Notes: generated from the letters alone by a model not told the origin. A stretch of DNA of 64,000 bases from JALORV01 sp963775635 (GCA_963775635.1 CAVZJO010000016.1:372001-436000), one strand, 5' to 3'. Shown: positions 18,512 to 28,034, numbered from the stretch's first letter. A program made the numbers and translations.

Positions 18512-18847
18512 CCAAGCTCCCTCTGGCCGTCCGACACGCTGGGCACTGCCCCTGTTGCGCGGATCCCGGACTTGAAGACTGCGGGATCGGCTGTTATCTA
18601 TATTGAGACAGGGCGTCAGATTCTGCCCGTAGTGCCTTGATATCGCAACGCATAGCCGGATGGTCCGATCCCGACTTGGCGCGATGCCGAAAGGCGTGGG
18701 GCAGCCTCGGAACGATCCCTGCCGACGATTGATCAGTGTGCAGTGTGGCGGCAAAGTCGGCTGCCGGGGCGAGAGAAAAGCAGGGTCAGTTCCCGGGACT
18801 TAGCCGGTTCATAGCGTGCATTACGGCTGACATCTTGGAGAGTTGCA
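18512..18847 (+). promoter_or_regulatory. Divergent intergenic region between the LysM gene and def
   Basis: No gene is seen in these 336 bases. The region must hold promoters in both directions: leftward for LysM-dprA-smg and rightward for def. The only AT-rich island is around 18595-18607 (TTATCTATATTGA), which on the minus strand offers TATAGAT as a possible -10 for the LysM gene, but I find no well-spaced -35. The def ribosome-binding site (GGAG at about 18837-18840) closes the region. No riboswitch-like fold is evident by eye. Confidence 0.45.
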
Positions 18848-19354
18848 GTGGCGTTGCTGCCGATACTGGAGTATCCGGATCCGCGTTTGCGGACGATCGC
18901 CAGGCCGGTCACCACTTTCGATGACCGCCTTCGCCGGCTGGTCGCCGACATGGCCGAAACTATGTACGAAGCACCGGGAGTCGGCCTGGCCGCGTCCCAG
19001 GTCGACGTACATGAGCGCGTCATCGTGATCGACACCTCGGAGACCAAGGATGCGCTGCAGGTCTTCATCAATCCCGAGATCCTCTCGGCGTCCGACGAAC
19101 TTGTCGAATGCGAGGAGGGCTGCTTGTCGGTACCCGGCATCTACGATGCAGTGACGCGGCCGGCCCGCGTGCGCGTGCGGGCGTTCGGCACCAGCGGAAC
19201 GCCATTTGAGCTCGACTGCGAAGGCCTGCTCGCCGTTTGCGTACAGCATGAGATGGATCATTTGCAGGGCAAGGTCTTCGTCGAATACCTGTCGCCGCTG
19301 AAGCAGGATCGCATCCGTTCGAAGATGAGGAAGCGGCGCGCGCGCGCTGCCTGA
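18848..19354 (+). CDS. def: Peptide deformylase
   Basis: The 168-residue enzyme removes the formyl group from the N-terminal methionine of new proteins. All three motifs are present: GVGLAASQ (about residues 44-51), EGCLS with metal ligand Cys92, and QHEMDH with ligands His134 and His138 and catalytic Glu135. The GTG at 18848 is preceded by GGAG with suitable spacing and gives the family N-terminus MALLPILEYPDPRL. Its length is normal, and a Lys/Arg-rich tail ends the protein. In most relatives def is followed at once by fmt; here three minus-strand genes lie between them. Confidence 0.96.
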   Translation: MALLPILEYPDPRLRTIARPVTTFDDRLRRLVADMAETMYEAPGVGLAASQVDVHERVIVIDTSETKDALQVFINPEILSASDELVECEEGCLSVPGIYDAVTRPARVRVRAFGTSGTPFELDCEGLLAVCVQHEMDHLQGKVFVEYLSPLKQDRIRSKMRKRRARAA

Positions 19355-19368
19355 GGTTTCCCGGCGCC

Positions 19369-20307
19369 TCAGCCGGTTGGCAGCTCCGCTGCGGCGTGAG
19401 TCGGCGGCGCGACTGTCGTTCCTTTCACGTGCTGCACGATCATCGAGGCGAGCGTTGGCTGCAGCGCCGGGGCGAAGTCGTGTCCCATGCCGTCGACCAC
19501 CTGTAGTCGCGCGCCGCGGATGTGGCGCGCGGTGTCGAGCCCCGCCGCCAGAGGGACCAGCGGATCATCGCGGCCATGGATCACCAGCGTGGGTGCCGTG
19601 ATGTTCGCCAGCAGCGGCCGACGGTCGCCGGAGGCGAGAACGGCCAGCAGCTGGCGCGCCGTCCCGGCCGGGTAATAGCCGCGTCGCGCGACGCGCTCCA
19701 GCTGTTCGCGCAGTACCTGCGGCGGGCTCGGAAAGCCCGGGCTGCCGATCACGCCGAACACCCGGACGAAATGCTCGGTCAATTCCGCCACGTCATCGAC
19801 GTTGCGCGGCCGGTTCAGGATCGCGCGCAGCGCCTTGCGCTTGCCGAGTGCAACGCGCGGGCTCGGGTTGCCGGTCGACGACATGATCGAGGTCAGCGAC
19901 AGCACGCGCTGCGGATTTCGCGCTGCGAGCACCTGAGCGATCATGCCTCCCATCGAAGCTCCGACCACGTGCGCCCGCTCGATGCCAAGCGCTGTCATCA
20001 GCGCGACTGCGTCGAGCGCCATGTCGTCGAGGGTGTAGGGCGCGCGCACCGGCAGTCGCAGCAGTGCTCGCCCGATCGCCAGCTGCAGGTTCGGCATGCG
20101 CGAGGCGCGCAGCTTGCTCGAGTGGCCGCAGTCGCGGTTGTCGTAGCGGATCACGCGCAGCCCGTCGGCGGCAAGCCGTTCGACGAAGGCATCCGGCCAC
20201 GCTGCCCCCGGCATGCCCAGTCCCATGATCAGCAGCAAAGCCGGCGCGCTGGCGTCTCCAAATTCCTCGTAGTCGAGCGTGAGCCCGTTGGCTTCGACCT
20301 GCGGCAT
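19369..20307 (-). CDS. Alpha/beta hydrolase (esterase/lipase-like)
   Basis: The 312-residue protein is a full alpha/beta-hydrolase: the oxyanion region LLLIMGLGMPGAAW, the nucleophile in GASMGGMIAQ (Ser at about residue 120), the acid in LVIHGRDDPLVP and the histidine in DGMGHDF. No signal peptide is visible, so it is probably cytoplasmic. The family includes esterases, lipases and haloperoxidase-like hydrolases; substrate preference cannot be read from sequence. It is last in a minus-strand cassette with a second hydrolase and a WS/DGAT acyltransferase, which points to storage-lipid or glyceride turnover. It converges with def, 14 bases apart. Confidence 0.87.
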   Translation of the reverse strand: MPQVEANGLTLDYEEFGDASAPALLLIMGLGMPGAAWPDAFVERLAADGLRVIRYDNRDCGHSSKLRASRMPNLQLAIGRALLRLPVRAPYTLDDMALDAVALMTALGIERAHVVGASMGGMIAQVLAARNPQRVLSLTSIMSSTGNPSPRVALGKRKALRAILNRPRNVDDVAELTEHFVRVFGVIGSPGFPSPPQVLREQLERVARRGYYPAGTARQLLAVLASGDRRPLLANITAPTLVIHGRDDPLVPLAAGLDTARHIRGARLQVVDGMGHDFAPALQPTLASMIVQHVKGTTVAPPTHAAAELPTG

Positions 20308-20315
20308 CGTTATGC

Positions 20316-20343
20316 CCTAGTACCAGGTAGCCTAGTACCAGGT
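20316..20343. repeat. Short tandem duplication at the end of the second hydrolase gene
   Basis: The 13-base word CCTAGTACCAGGT occurs twice with a 15-base period (20316-20328 and 20331-20343). It covers the last codons and stop of the hydrolase gene, so the duplicated copy places a second TGG-TAC-TAG in the same frame just after the real stop. This looks like a simple replication-slippage duplication with no coding consequence. Confidence 0.7.
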
Positions 20344-21123
20344 CTTGCGAGCCGGATCGCGGTACAGCCAGCGCAGCACGCCGCTGCGCTCGAACGGCCG
20401 CCACTGGCCATCGGCCTGCGCGAGTCGGTCGGCGATTGCGTACCACGCGAGCGGGTTGAGTCCGATTCCGAAGTGACTCGCTTCGACCTCGATGTTGTCC
20501 GTGTGCGAGGCCCCGCGCTCGACGCTGCATTGCCAGGCGACAACGCCATCGGTGCGGCTGTAGATCGACGTGGTGGGTACCGGCGGCGGCACGCGCAGCG
20601 GTTCGTGAATCTGGGGTGCGCCGATGCGATGCCCTGTGACCAGTTCGTACAGTCGCCACGCATTGGTTGCTTTGGGGTGGCCGGTGAACGGCGTTCCGAG
20701 CGTGATGACCTGGCGTACATCGCGCGCCAGTTCCTTCGCGAGTTCGCGCGCGTATATGCCGCCGAGGCTCCAGCCGATCAGGCTCACTCTCTTTCGGTGC
20801 TTGCGGCGCAGTTGACGCACGCGATCCTTGCAGCGCTCGACGACGCCGTCCTTCGGGCCGAGATTCGAGCCGAGCTCCCACCCGTAGGGGACATATCCCT
20901 TGCGCTCGAGGAATCTTCGCAGCGGCTTGGTCGACGCGTCGGACGCCATCAGACCCGGAAACACCATTACCGGATGGCCATCGCCGTCGGGGACCTGATC
21001 GAACCACGGTCCCGCCAGCAAAGTCGCTCCGAATTCCCATGGCGCGCGCCATTCGAGTGCCAGGCGAAACATGCCCGGCGCACGCATCATGTCGAAGTCG
21101 GCCCAGTACTGTGACGTGTCCAT
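20332..21123 (-). CDS. Alpha/beta hydrolase of the PGAP1/triacylglycerol lipase type
   Basis: The start at 21123 gives MDTSQYWADFDMM and a 263-residue protein; the longer open frame upstream overlaps the acyltransferase gene and is not used. The lipase-like signature is VMVFPGLMAS (about residue 52) for the oxyanion loop and LIGWSLGGIYARELA for the nucleophile serine, followed by TLGTPFTGHP, SRTDGVVAW and an apparent catalytic histidine in EASHFGIGLN. This pattern resembles PGAP1-like and bacterial triacylglycerol lipases. No signal peptide is seen. It follows the WS/DGAT gene by 37 bases on the same strand, which supports a role in glyceride or ester metabolism. Confidence 0.85.
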   Translation of the reverse strand: MDTSQYWADFDMMRAPGMFRLALEWRAPWEFGATLLAGPWFDQVPDGDGHPVMVFPGLMASDASTKPLRRFLERKGYVPYGWELGSNLGPKDGVVERCKDRVRQLRRKHRKRVSLIGWSLGGIYARELAKELARDVRQVITLGTPFTGHPKATNAWRLYELVTGHRIGAPQIHEPLRVPPPVPTTSIYSRTDGVVAWQCSVERGASHTDNIEVEASHFGIGLNPLAWYAIADRLAQADGQWRPFERSGVLRWLYRDPARKTWY

Positions 21124-21160
21124 GGATGGAGCGGGATGTGCAGTCTCGGAGTAGTGCGCG

Positions 21161-22555
21161 TTAGGCGCGGTCGCGTTGCACGGCCGACGAGGCTTTCTGC
21201 AGCTGATCGAACGCCTGGAGCAAGCCGCGCGCCAGAGGCCGCGCATCGGGGATCCCGACGCGTGCGGCGATGATGCCGAAATCGAGCGAGCCGGCATAAC
21301 TCTGCAGCGTGATATTGAGCCCTAGTCCGTGCTCGACGATCGACACGGGCCAGTAGGTCAGCAAGCGGGCGCCGGCCAGATACAGCGGGACGCCGGGACC
21401 CGGCACATTCGACACGACGACGTTGGCGATCGGCGGCAACCGATTGGCCAGCGATGTACGGCCGTAGATGCCCGCGGCGGCGCTGAGCAGCCACGGCAGT
21501 CCTAGCGACGGAAAGTCGGTCGGCATCACGCCCTTCAACTGGCGCGTGACTTCCTTCGCAGCGCGCGCCGAAGCCTGCACCGCGCGCAGTCGTTCGAGCG
21601 GATCCGCCACGTCGGTCGCGAGCGACGTGAGCGTCATCGTCGCGAGCGTGGTGGCCTCCGTGTTGCCCGCTTCGCGCAGCGACACCGGCATGGCAGCCAC
21701 CAGCGATCTCGTCGGAATTCCGCCGCGCGGCTTCAGATAGTCGCGCAGCGCTCCGCTGACGAGCGCCAGCACGAGGTCGTTCAGCGTGACGCCGTGCGCG
21801 CTGGCCAGCCGCTGCACGTCCGCCAGCGGCAGCGATGCCGTCGCGAAACTGCGCCCGCTGTCGATCACGCGGTTGAAATCCGTGCGCGGACCGAACGAGA
21901 GATTGCGACTGAATCCGGTGTCGCCTTTCAGCAGCTGGAGCGCAACGCGACCCATCGCCGGCAACTGGCGCACCAGGTTAAAGGTCTGCGCACCACTGAC
22001 CTTGAACGCGGTACCGACCAGGGCGACCAGCCCCGGATCCTGCGCACTGCGCCGGCGTGCCGGCGCAACAGTGCGTGGTGACGGTGCGAGATCGAGCAGG
22101 GCCTGCGCCAGTACCACGCCCGACGCCCCGTCGAGCGTGGCGTGGTGAACCTTCGTATAGAACGCCAACTGCCCGTCCTTCAGTCCTTCGATCACATGGA
22201 ACCGCCACAGTGGCCGCGATCGATCGAGTGGCTGCGCGTGCAGGCGCGCGACTGCCGCCTCGAGTTGCGCGAGCGTCCCGGGGCCGGGCAGCGTGACCCG
22301 CACGATGTGCTTGGTGAGATCCACATCGGGCGCGCGGACCCACACCGGGTTGGCGAAATCGAGCGGCATGCTGGCGAGCTGGCGCGTGAAGACCGGCGAC
22401 AGATGCAGGCGCCGGGCCACGTGTCGCCGCACCCTCAGCAGGAAATCGCCGCCGCGCCGTGGCTGCTGCAGCAAATGGACCGCGCCGACGTGCATTGGTG
22501 TCGCCGGCGTTTCGAGGTGCAGGAACAGTGAATCCAGCCCCGACAGTGGTTTCAA
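21161..22555 (-). CDS. Wax ester synthase / diacylglycerol acyltransferase (WS/DGAT)
   Basis: The 464-residue protein starts MKPLSGLDSLFLHLETPATP, the conserved N-terminus of WS/DGAT enzymes, and has the active-site motif HHATLDG (HHxxxDG, about residues 137-143) and the later NVVVSNVPGPGVPLYLAGA segment of the family. These bifunctional enzymes transfer acyl groups from acyl-CoA to fatty alcohols or diacylglycerol, making wax esters or triacylglycerol at the inner face of the membrane. It is first in a three-gene minus-strand cassette with two hydrolases. Its start is divergent from fmt, with 94 bases between them. Confidence 0.93.
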   Translation of the reverse strand: MKPLSGLDSLFLHLETPATPMHVGAVHLLQQPRRGGDFLLRVRRHVARRLHLSPVFTRQLASMPLDFANPVWVRAPDVDLTKHIVRVTLPGPGTLAQLEAAVARLHAQPLDRSRPLWRFHVIEGLKDGQLAFYTKVHHATLDGASGVVLAQALLDLAPSPRTVAPARRRSAQDPGLVALVGTAFKVSGAQTFNLVRQLPAMGRVALQLLKGDTGFSRNLSFGPRTDFNRVIDSGRSFATASLPLADVQRLASAHGVTLNDLVLALVSGALRDYLKPRGGIPTRSLVAAMPVSLREAGNTEATTLATMTLTSLATDVADPLERLRAVQASARAAKEVTRQLKGVMPTDFPSLGLPWLLSAAAGIYGRTSLANRLPPIANVVVSNVPGPGVPLYLAGARLLTYWPVSIVEHGLGLNITLQSYAGSLDFGIIAARVGIPDARPLARGLLQAFDQLQKASSAVQRDRA

Positions 22556-22649
22556 GCGTCTCCCTATCGTGTTCTGACGCGCGCGTTCTGGTGCGCGTCG
22601 GCCCGATGGTAAACGCAGTCGTCAGAATGTGAACTTCTAGAATGCGCCG

Positions 22650-23642
22650 ATGCGCATCGTCTTTGCCGGTACTCCCGACTTTGCTGCGCGCTCGCTCGCG
22701 GCGCTGATCGACGCGGCGCCGCAAGGCGGGTGGAACATTTCTCTGGTGCTGACGCAGCCCGACCGGCCCGCCGGCCGCGGACTGAAGACCACGCCGAGTC
22801 CGGTCATGGCACTCGCCCGCGCGCACGATTTGCCGGTCATCACGCCGGCGTCGTTGCGCAAGGGCGACGACGCCCGGCTCGCAATTGAGCAACTGAGATC
22901 CGCGCGCCCCGACGTGCTGGTCGTCGCCGCCTATGGGCTGATTCTTCCGCAGCAGATACTCGACCTTCCCACCGGCGTGCGCATCGAGGGGGGCACACCC
23001 TTGCGCGCGATCAATGTCCACGCGTCGTTGCTGCCGCGCTGGCGCGGCGCCGCACCCGTTGCGCGCGCGATCGAAGCGGGCGATGCCACGACCGGCATCA
23101 CGCTGATGCAAATGGATGTTGGACTGGACACCGGGCCGATGCTGCAGACGGAGTCGATCGACGTTGCGGTCGACGACACCACCGCGACCCTGACTGCACG
23201 GCTCGCGCTGCTGGGTGCGCGGATGCTGGTGCAGGCGCTGCGGAACCCCGACTCGCTGCGGGCGCAGCCGCAGCCGTCCGAAGGGGTGACCTACGCGGCG
23301 AAGATCGCCAAGGAGGAGGCGTTGCTCGACTGGAACGCCTCGGCGATATCGCTGAACCGCAAGGTCCGCGCGTTTGATCCGTTTCCGGTCGCCGTTGCGC
23401 GACTCGTTGGCATGCCGATGCGCGTGTGGCGTGCCGAGGCGCTACCGCAGGCGGTCCGCGTATCTCCCGGGACCGTCATTGCGGTCGGCGCCAACGGCAT
23501 CGACGTAGCATGCGGCAGCGGCTGCCTGCGACTGCTCGAACTGCAGCGACCCGGCGGGCGCAGGTTGCCTGCACGCGAATTTCTCGCCGGACACCCGATC
23601 GCCGTGCACCAGCGCTTCGATTGCGGACCTGAACATGGTTGA
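22650..23642 (+). CDS. fmt: Methionyl-tRNA formyltransferase
   Basis: The 330-residue enzyme formylates initiator methionyl-tRNA with 10-formyl-tetrahydrofolate. It begins MRIVFAGTPDFAARSL and has the folate-binding and catalytic motif NVHASLLPRWRGAAP (Asn and His conserved) and DVGLDTGPML with the catalytic Asp, followed by the C-terminal tRNA-binding barrel. An insertion RIEGGTP at about residues 110-118, before the NVHAS motif, is slightly longer than usual. The last eight bases overlap the start of rsmB, so the two are co-translated. In this genome fmt is separated from def by a lipid-enzyme cassette. Confidence 0.96.
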   Translation: MRIVFAGTPDFAARSLAALIDAAPQGGWNISLVLTQPDRPAGRGLKTTPSPVMALARAHDLPVITPASLRKGDDARLAIEQLRSARPDVLVVAAYGLILPQQILDLPTGVRIEGGTPLRAINVHASLLPRWRGAAPVARAIEAGDATTGITLMQMDVGLDTGPMLQTESIDVAVDDTTATLTARLALLGARMLVQALRNPDSLRAQPQPSEGVTYAAKIAKEEALLDWNASAISLNRKVRAFDPFPVAVARLVGMPMRVWRAEALPQAVRVSPGTVIAVGANGIDVACGSGCLRLLELQRPGGRRLPAREFLAGHPIAVHQRFDCGPEHG

Positions 23643-24966
23643 AAGCGGCGGCGGATCGCCGCCGCTGGCGCAGGTGCTGGCGGAAGCCGCGCGCGTCTGG
23701 CATGCCTTTATCCTCGGCCGGTCGCTCGAGCGCGCGCTGGACGAGGTGCTGCCTGGCGGCACCTGGTTGCGCCCTGCGGTGCAGAGCGTCAGTTATAGCG
23801 CCGTGCGGCGACGCGCGCTGAGTGAGCGCGTGATCGCCGAGATGGCAGCTCGGCCCCCGTCGGCGCCGGTTGCCGCGCTGCTCTGTGTCGCCCTGCCACA
23901 ACTGCTGGCCGACCGGCACGCCGCCTACGCGGTGGTCGACCAGGCGGTGACCGCCGCGCGCGCTGATGCCACGACTGCCGCAGCAGCCGGGTTCGTCAAT
24001 GCGTTGCTGCGCAATTTCCTGCGACAGGATGCGGGATGGCTCGAGCGGCTGCAGCGCGACGACACGGTGAAGTACAACGCCCCGCGCTGGTGGATCGACG
24101 CCATGCGGACAGCGCTGCCGACCCACGCGAGCGAGGTGCTCGCGGTTGGCGCGGCGGCCACGCCACCGCTGACGTTGCGCGTGAACACGCGGCGCGTCAC
24201 GGTGGACGGGTATCTGCAGCGGCTTGCCGCGCAGGGCCGCATGGCCCATCGAGTCGGCCCGCAGGCGGTCTGCCTGCGCGAGCCGCGGCCGGTTGCGCGC
24301 ATCGACGGGTTCGAAGACGGCGTCGTGTCGGTGCAAGACGCCGGTGCGCAGCTCGCGGCGCCGTGGCTCGATGCGGCCGCCGGTGCACGGGTTCTCGACG
24401 CCTGTGCGGCTCCCGGCGGCAAGACGGTACATCTGCTTGAACTCGCTGACCTCGACCTGACCGCGATCGAATCGGATGCGGCGCGCGCTACGCGCATCGA
24501 CGACAACCTCCGCCGCGTCGGAGGTTCGGCTCGGGTGCTCGTTGCCGATGCCGCCGATCCGACCCGCTGGTGGGATGGACGGCCCTATGACCGGATCCTG
24601 CTCGACGCACCGTGCTCGGCCAGCGGCATCGTCCGCCGTCATCCGGACATCCCGTGGCTACGCCGTAAGGCCGATGTTGCGCAATTGACAACGTTGCAGG
24701 GCCGGTTGCTGGGCGCTTTGTGGCCGCTGCTGGTACCGGGTGGTAGATTGCTTTACGTCGTGTGCTCCGTGTTTCCGGCGGAAGGCAGCGAGCAGGTCGC
24801 ACGATTCGTCGAGCGACATAGAGAGGCGGCCGTGTTGCCCTTGCCCGGCGGGTCGCCAATGGTCCAGTTGTTGCCGACCCTGGCGACCGACACGGCCTGG
24901 GCGGGGCAGGCCTGGCCGACGGTGCACGATGGTTTCTTCTACGCCCTGCTCGAAAAGCCCCGGTGA
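23635..24966 (+). CDS. rsmB: 16S rRNA (cytosine-967-C5)-methyltransferase
   Basis: The 443-residue protein has an N-terminal NusB-like RNA-binding domain (about residues 1-145, with FVNALLRNFLR) and a C-terminal Rossmann methyltransferase domain. DACAAPGGKT is the AdoMet loop, and LDAPCSASGIVRRHPD carries one of the two catalytic cysteines; the other is in YVVCSVFPAEG. RsmB methylates C967 of 16S rRNA in the small ribosomal subunit. It overlaps fmt and precedes the DUF4390 gene by ten bases, as in many betaproteobacteria. Confidence 0.95.
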   Translation: MVESGGGSPPLAQVLAEAARVWHAFILGRSLERALDEVLPGGTWLRPAVQSVSYSAVRRRALSERVIAEMAARPPSAPVAALLCVALPQLLADRHAAYAVVDQAVTAARADATTAAAAGFVNALLRNFLRQDAGWLERLQRDDTVKYNAPRWWIDAMRTALPTHASEVLAVGAAATPPLTLRVNTRRVTVDGYLQRLAAQGRMAHRVGPQAVCLREPRPVARIDGFEDGVVSVQDAGAQLAAPWLDAAAGARVLDACAAPGGKTVHLLELADLDLTAIESDAARATRIDDNLRRVGGSARVLVADAADPTRWWDGRPYDRILLDAPCSASGIVRRHPDIPWLRRKADVAQLTTLQGRLLGALWPLLVPGGRLLYVVCSVFPAEGSEQVARFVERHREAAVLPLPGGSPMVQLLPTLATDTAWAGQAWPTVHDGFFYALLEKPR

Positions 24967-24976
24967 TGCCCACTCA

Positions 24977-25567
24977 ATGATGTTCGCACGCCTGCTGCGC
25001 GCGTCGGTCGCCACGCTGCTGACGGCACTCCTTGCCGGCCAATCCGGTCAGGTCCAGGCGGATGAGCGCATTGGCATTATCTCGGTCGCTCTGGAGCCCG
25101 CCAGTTCCGACGTCGGCGGTGCGGTGCTAAATGCGACCTTCGAGTTCGAGATGCCTCAGGCGCTCGAGGAGGCGGTGCAAAAAGGTATTGCCATCTACTT
25201 CAACATCGAGTTCGAGCTGTTCCGCAAGCGCTGGTACTGGCTCGACCGCAAGGTCGGCTCGAGTACGCTGACTTACCGGCTGTCGTACAGCCCGTTGACA
25301 CGCCAGTATCGACTGGCGCGTGGCGGCCTGTCGCAGCCGTTCGACTCGCTCGAGGAGGCGCTTAATCTGCTCAAAAGCGTGCGCAACTGGAAGGTCATCG
25401 AAAAGGGAGCCCTGTCGCCGCGTGACGACTACGATGCTCAGGTGCGCATGCGTCTCGACGTGGCCCAGCTGCCGAAACCTTTCCAGGTCAATGCCATCAC
25501 GAGCCGCGAATGGAACCTGTCGTCGGACTGGCGCGAGGTCGCCGTGCCGCCCGTAGTAACCCGCTGA
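24977..25567 (+). CDS. DUF4390 exported protein upstream of ntrY
   Basis: The start at 24977 (ATGATG) gives a 196-residue protein with a signal peptide (about residues 1-29, ending VQA). The mature part contains RWYWLDRKVGSSTLTYRLSYSPLTRQYRL, the recognisable core of DUF4390, a betaproteobacterial family nearly always encoded between rsmB and ntrY. It is probably periplasmic and of unknown function; a link to the NtrYX-type signalling pair is only suggested by the constant neighbourhood. A longer open frame overlapping rsmB is rejected as it lacks the signal peptide at its N-terminus. Confidence 0.9.
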   Translation: MMFARLLRASVATLLTALLAGQSGQVQADERIGIISVALEPASSDVGGAVLNATFEFEMPQALEEAVQKGIAIYFNIEFELFRKRWYWLDRKVGSSTLTYRLSYSPLTRQYRLARGGLSQPFDSLEEALNLLKSVRNWKVIEKGALSPRDDYDAQVRMRLDVAQLPKPFQVNAITSREWNLSSDWREVAVPPVVTR

Positions 25568-25583
25568 AGCCATGAGTGCCTGA

Positions 25584-27926
25584 ATGCCTGGCCGCGTGCT
25601 CCGCTACGGGCTGCTGTTCGCCGTCGCGCTGGCGGGCGTGCTGCTGTTCATCCTCGCTTCGGCCAGCAGCAACACCGCGTTCTTCGAGCGCAACTACCCG
25701 TTGCTGCTGGCGATCAACGGCGTCATTGCCGGAGCGCTCGCAATCTTCGTCCTGCTGCTGGTGCGGCGGCTGGTCAAGCGGCTGCGCCAGCGGCGCTTTG
25801 GGGCCCGGCTGACCACGCGCTTTGCGGTGGCTTTCGCGTTGATGGGTGTGGTTCCGGGCGTGCTGATCTACATCGTGTCCACGCAGTTCCTGTCGCGTTC
25901 CATCGAATCGTGGTTCGATGTCCGGGTCGACCGCGCGCTCGATTCAGGGCTCACGCTTGGGCGCGCAGCACTCGACAACCTGAAGGACGACGTCACGGCC
26001 AAGGCGCGCGCGTGGGCTTTGGAACTCGCCGACCTGCCCGAGTCGGGACAGTTGTCCCTGCTCAACCGATTGCGCGAGCAGGCCGGCATCAGCGAAGCGC
26101 TGCTGATCAACGGCAGCGGGCAGCTGCTCGGCGCGAGCGGCGCGCAGGTTTTCGAGCTAGTGCCCGAAATGCCGGCTCCGAGAGAACTGCGGCAGGCTCG
26201 CACGGAGCGCTTGTTTGCCGTGATCGAAGGCGAGGCCGGCGCAGCCGACGCCAGGCAAGGCCTGCGCGCCCGCGTGATCGTGCCGCTGCCGGCGCCGACC
26301 TCGCTGTCTGCCCGCGGCAGCCTGCAGCCTCTCGACCCCGCCGGCAGCCGCATGCGCGATGTCATCGGCAGCGGTCATGGGCTCACACTGCCCGGCAGCA
26401 TCGCGACTGCGGCTGAATCGCAGTTCCTGCAGCTGATCCAGCCAGTGCCATCCTCGATTGCCGCTAATGCCGAAGCACTGCAGAACGGCTACCGCGATTA
26501 CCAGGAACTCTCGCTCTCGCGCAGCGGCCTGCAGACGATCTACGGACTGACGCTCACGCTCACTCTGCTGCTATCGGTGTTTGCGGCGATCGCCGGCAGC
26601 GTGCTGCTGGCGAGTTCGATGACCGCCCCGCTGCTGCAACTGGCCGAAGGAACCAAGGCGGTCGCCGAAGGAAACTTCAGGCCAGTGCGCGAATTCCCCG
26701 GCAATGACGAGATGAACCTGCTGACGCGCTCGTTCAACGCGATGACGCGGCAGTTGACCGAGGCGCGCGACGCGGTGGAAACCAAGCAGCGCGAAGTCGA
26801 AAACGCCAAGGCTTATCTGGAGCGCGTGCTGGCGAACCTTTCGGCCGGAGTCGTCGTGCTCGACCACGAGTTCAGGCTGGTCACGGCCAATTTCGGTGCC
26901 TCGCGCATCCTCGGTCGCGCGATGAGCCACGAGGTCGGACGTCCGCTGCACGAACTCGACGAGATGCTCGCTGCCGCGTTTTCCGGCGGCTTTGCCGAAC
27001 AGGCGCTATCGGGATCTACAAAGGATTCTTGGCAGCAGCAGATCGAGGTCAGGCGTCCTGGCGCGACGCACCCGGCCGAGCCGCTGATGCTGCTGGCCCG
27101 CGGCTCGCGCCTGCCGCTCGACAACGGACTCGGCTACGTCGTGGTCTTCGACGACATCACGCAGGTCATCTCGGCGCAGCGGGCCGTGGCCTGGGGTGAG
27201 GTGGCGCGCCGCCTGGCCCATGAGATCAAGAATCCGCTGACGCCGATCCAGCTGGCGGCGGAGCGCATCCAGATGAAGCTCGTCGGAAAACTGCCCGGCG
27301 ATGATGCCGAGGTGCTGAAGCGCGGCACGTCGACGATCGTCAACCAGGTCGCATCGATGAAGCGGATGGTGGACGATTTCCGCGAGTACGCGCGTGTTCC
27401 CCCGGCACGCCTGTCGCCGCTCGACCTGAACACTGTCATCGAGGAGGTGGCAACGCTCTATCGCACGGCAGGTGCACCGATCGTCCTCTCGCTTGCCTCG
27501 GGCCTGCCGCTAATCGAAGGCGACGCCACCCAGCTGCGGCAAATCATCCACAATCTGATCGGCAATGCGCAGGAAGCCCTCAGCGGACAGGCCGATGCAC
27601 GCATCGGCGTGCGCACCGCATTGGCCGAAATCTCGGAAAGCACCGGCCTCGTGCGAGCGGTACGCTTGACGGTGGACGACAACGGTCCGGGGTTCGCGGC
27701 GAATATACTTCGTCGTGCGTTCGAGCCGTACGTCACCACCAAGCCGAACGGCACCGGCCTTGGATTGGCCATGGTCAAGAAAATCGTCGACGAACACGGA
27801 GCCCACATCGAAGCCATCAACCGCAGCGGCGGTGGAGGCGTTGGCCATGCCGCGGGAGCACAGGTGACGATCGTGTTCCGTCGGCTGGCCCAGCCGGCGC
27901 ACGCGTCGCCGCGTCGCGTGGCCTGA
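25584..27926 (+). CDS. ntrY: NtrY-type membrane sensor histidine kinase
   Basis: The 780-residue kinase has three N-terminal transmembrane segments (within residues 5-100), a large periplasmic sensor region, a further membrane helix near 320, a HAMP domain, a PAS domain (about 400-510) and a HisKA/HATPase pair. The phospho-accepting His546 lies in RLAHEIKNPLTPIQLAAERI. The ATP site shows NLIGNAQEAL and GTGLGLAMVKKI. NtrY senses redox or nitrogen-related cues and phosphorylates its partner regulator, encoded 108 bases downstream. The start at 25584 is the one closest to the first membrane helix. Confidence 0.92.
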   Translation: MPGRVLRYGLLFAVALAGVLLFILASASSNTAFFERNYPLLLAINGVIAGALAIFVLLLVRRLVKRLRQRRFGARLTTRFAVAFALMGVVPGVLIYIVSTQFLSRSIESWFDVRVDRALDSGLTLGRAALDNLKDDVTAKARAWALELADLPESGQLSLLNRLREQAGISEALLINGSGQLLGASGAQVFELVPEMPAPRELRQARTERLFAVIEGEAGAADARQGLRARVIVPLPAPTSLSARGSLQPLDPAGSRMRDVIGSGHGLTLPGSIATAAESQFLQLIQPVPSSIAANAEALQNGYRDYQELSLSRSGLQTIYGLTLTLTLLLSVFAAIAGSVLLASSMTAPLLQLAEGTKAVAEGNFRPVREFPGNDEMNLLTRSFNAMTRQLTEARDAVETKQREVENAKAYLERVLANLSAGVVVLDHEFRLVTANFGASRILGRAMSHEVGRPLHELDEMLAAAFSGGFAEQALSGSTKDSWQQQIEVRRPGATHPAEPLMLLARGSRLPLDNGLGYVVVFDDITQVISAQRAVAWGEVARRLAHEIKNPLTPIQLAAERIQMKLVGKLPGDDAEVLKRGTSTIVNQVASMKRMVDDFREYARVPPARLSPLDLNTVIEEVATLYRTAGAPIVLSLASGLPLIEGDATQLRQIIHNLIGNAQEALSGQADARIGVRTALAEISESTGLVRAVRLTVDDNGPGFAANILRRAFEPYVTTKPNGTGLGLAMVKKIVDEHGAHIEAINRSGGGGVGHAAGAQVTIVFRRLAQPAHASPRRVA

Positions 27927-28034
27927 GCGCTGGAGTTGCGACCAATGAGTGTTCCGATGAAACAGGTCCCGCTATTCATCGCCTCCGGGGCGTCGCTCGG
28001 CTGGCAACGCGCCGGACGCGACCGGAGCTAGCCC

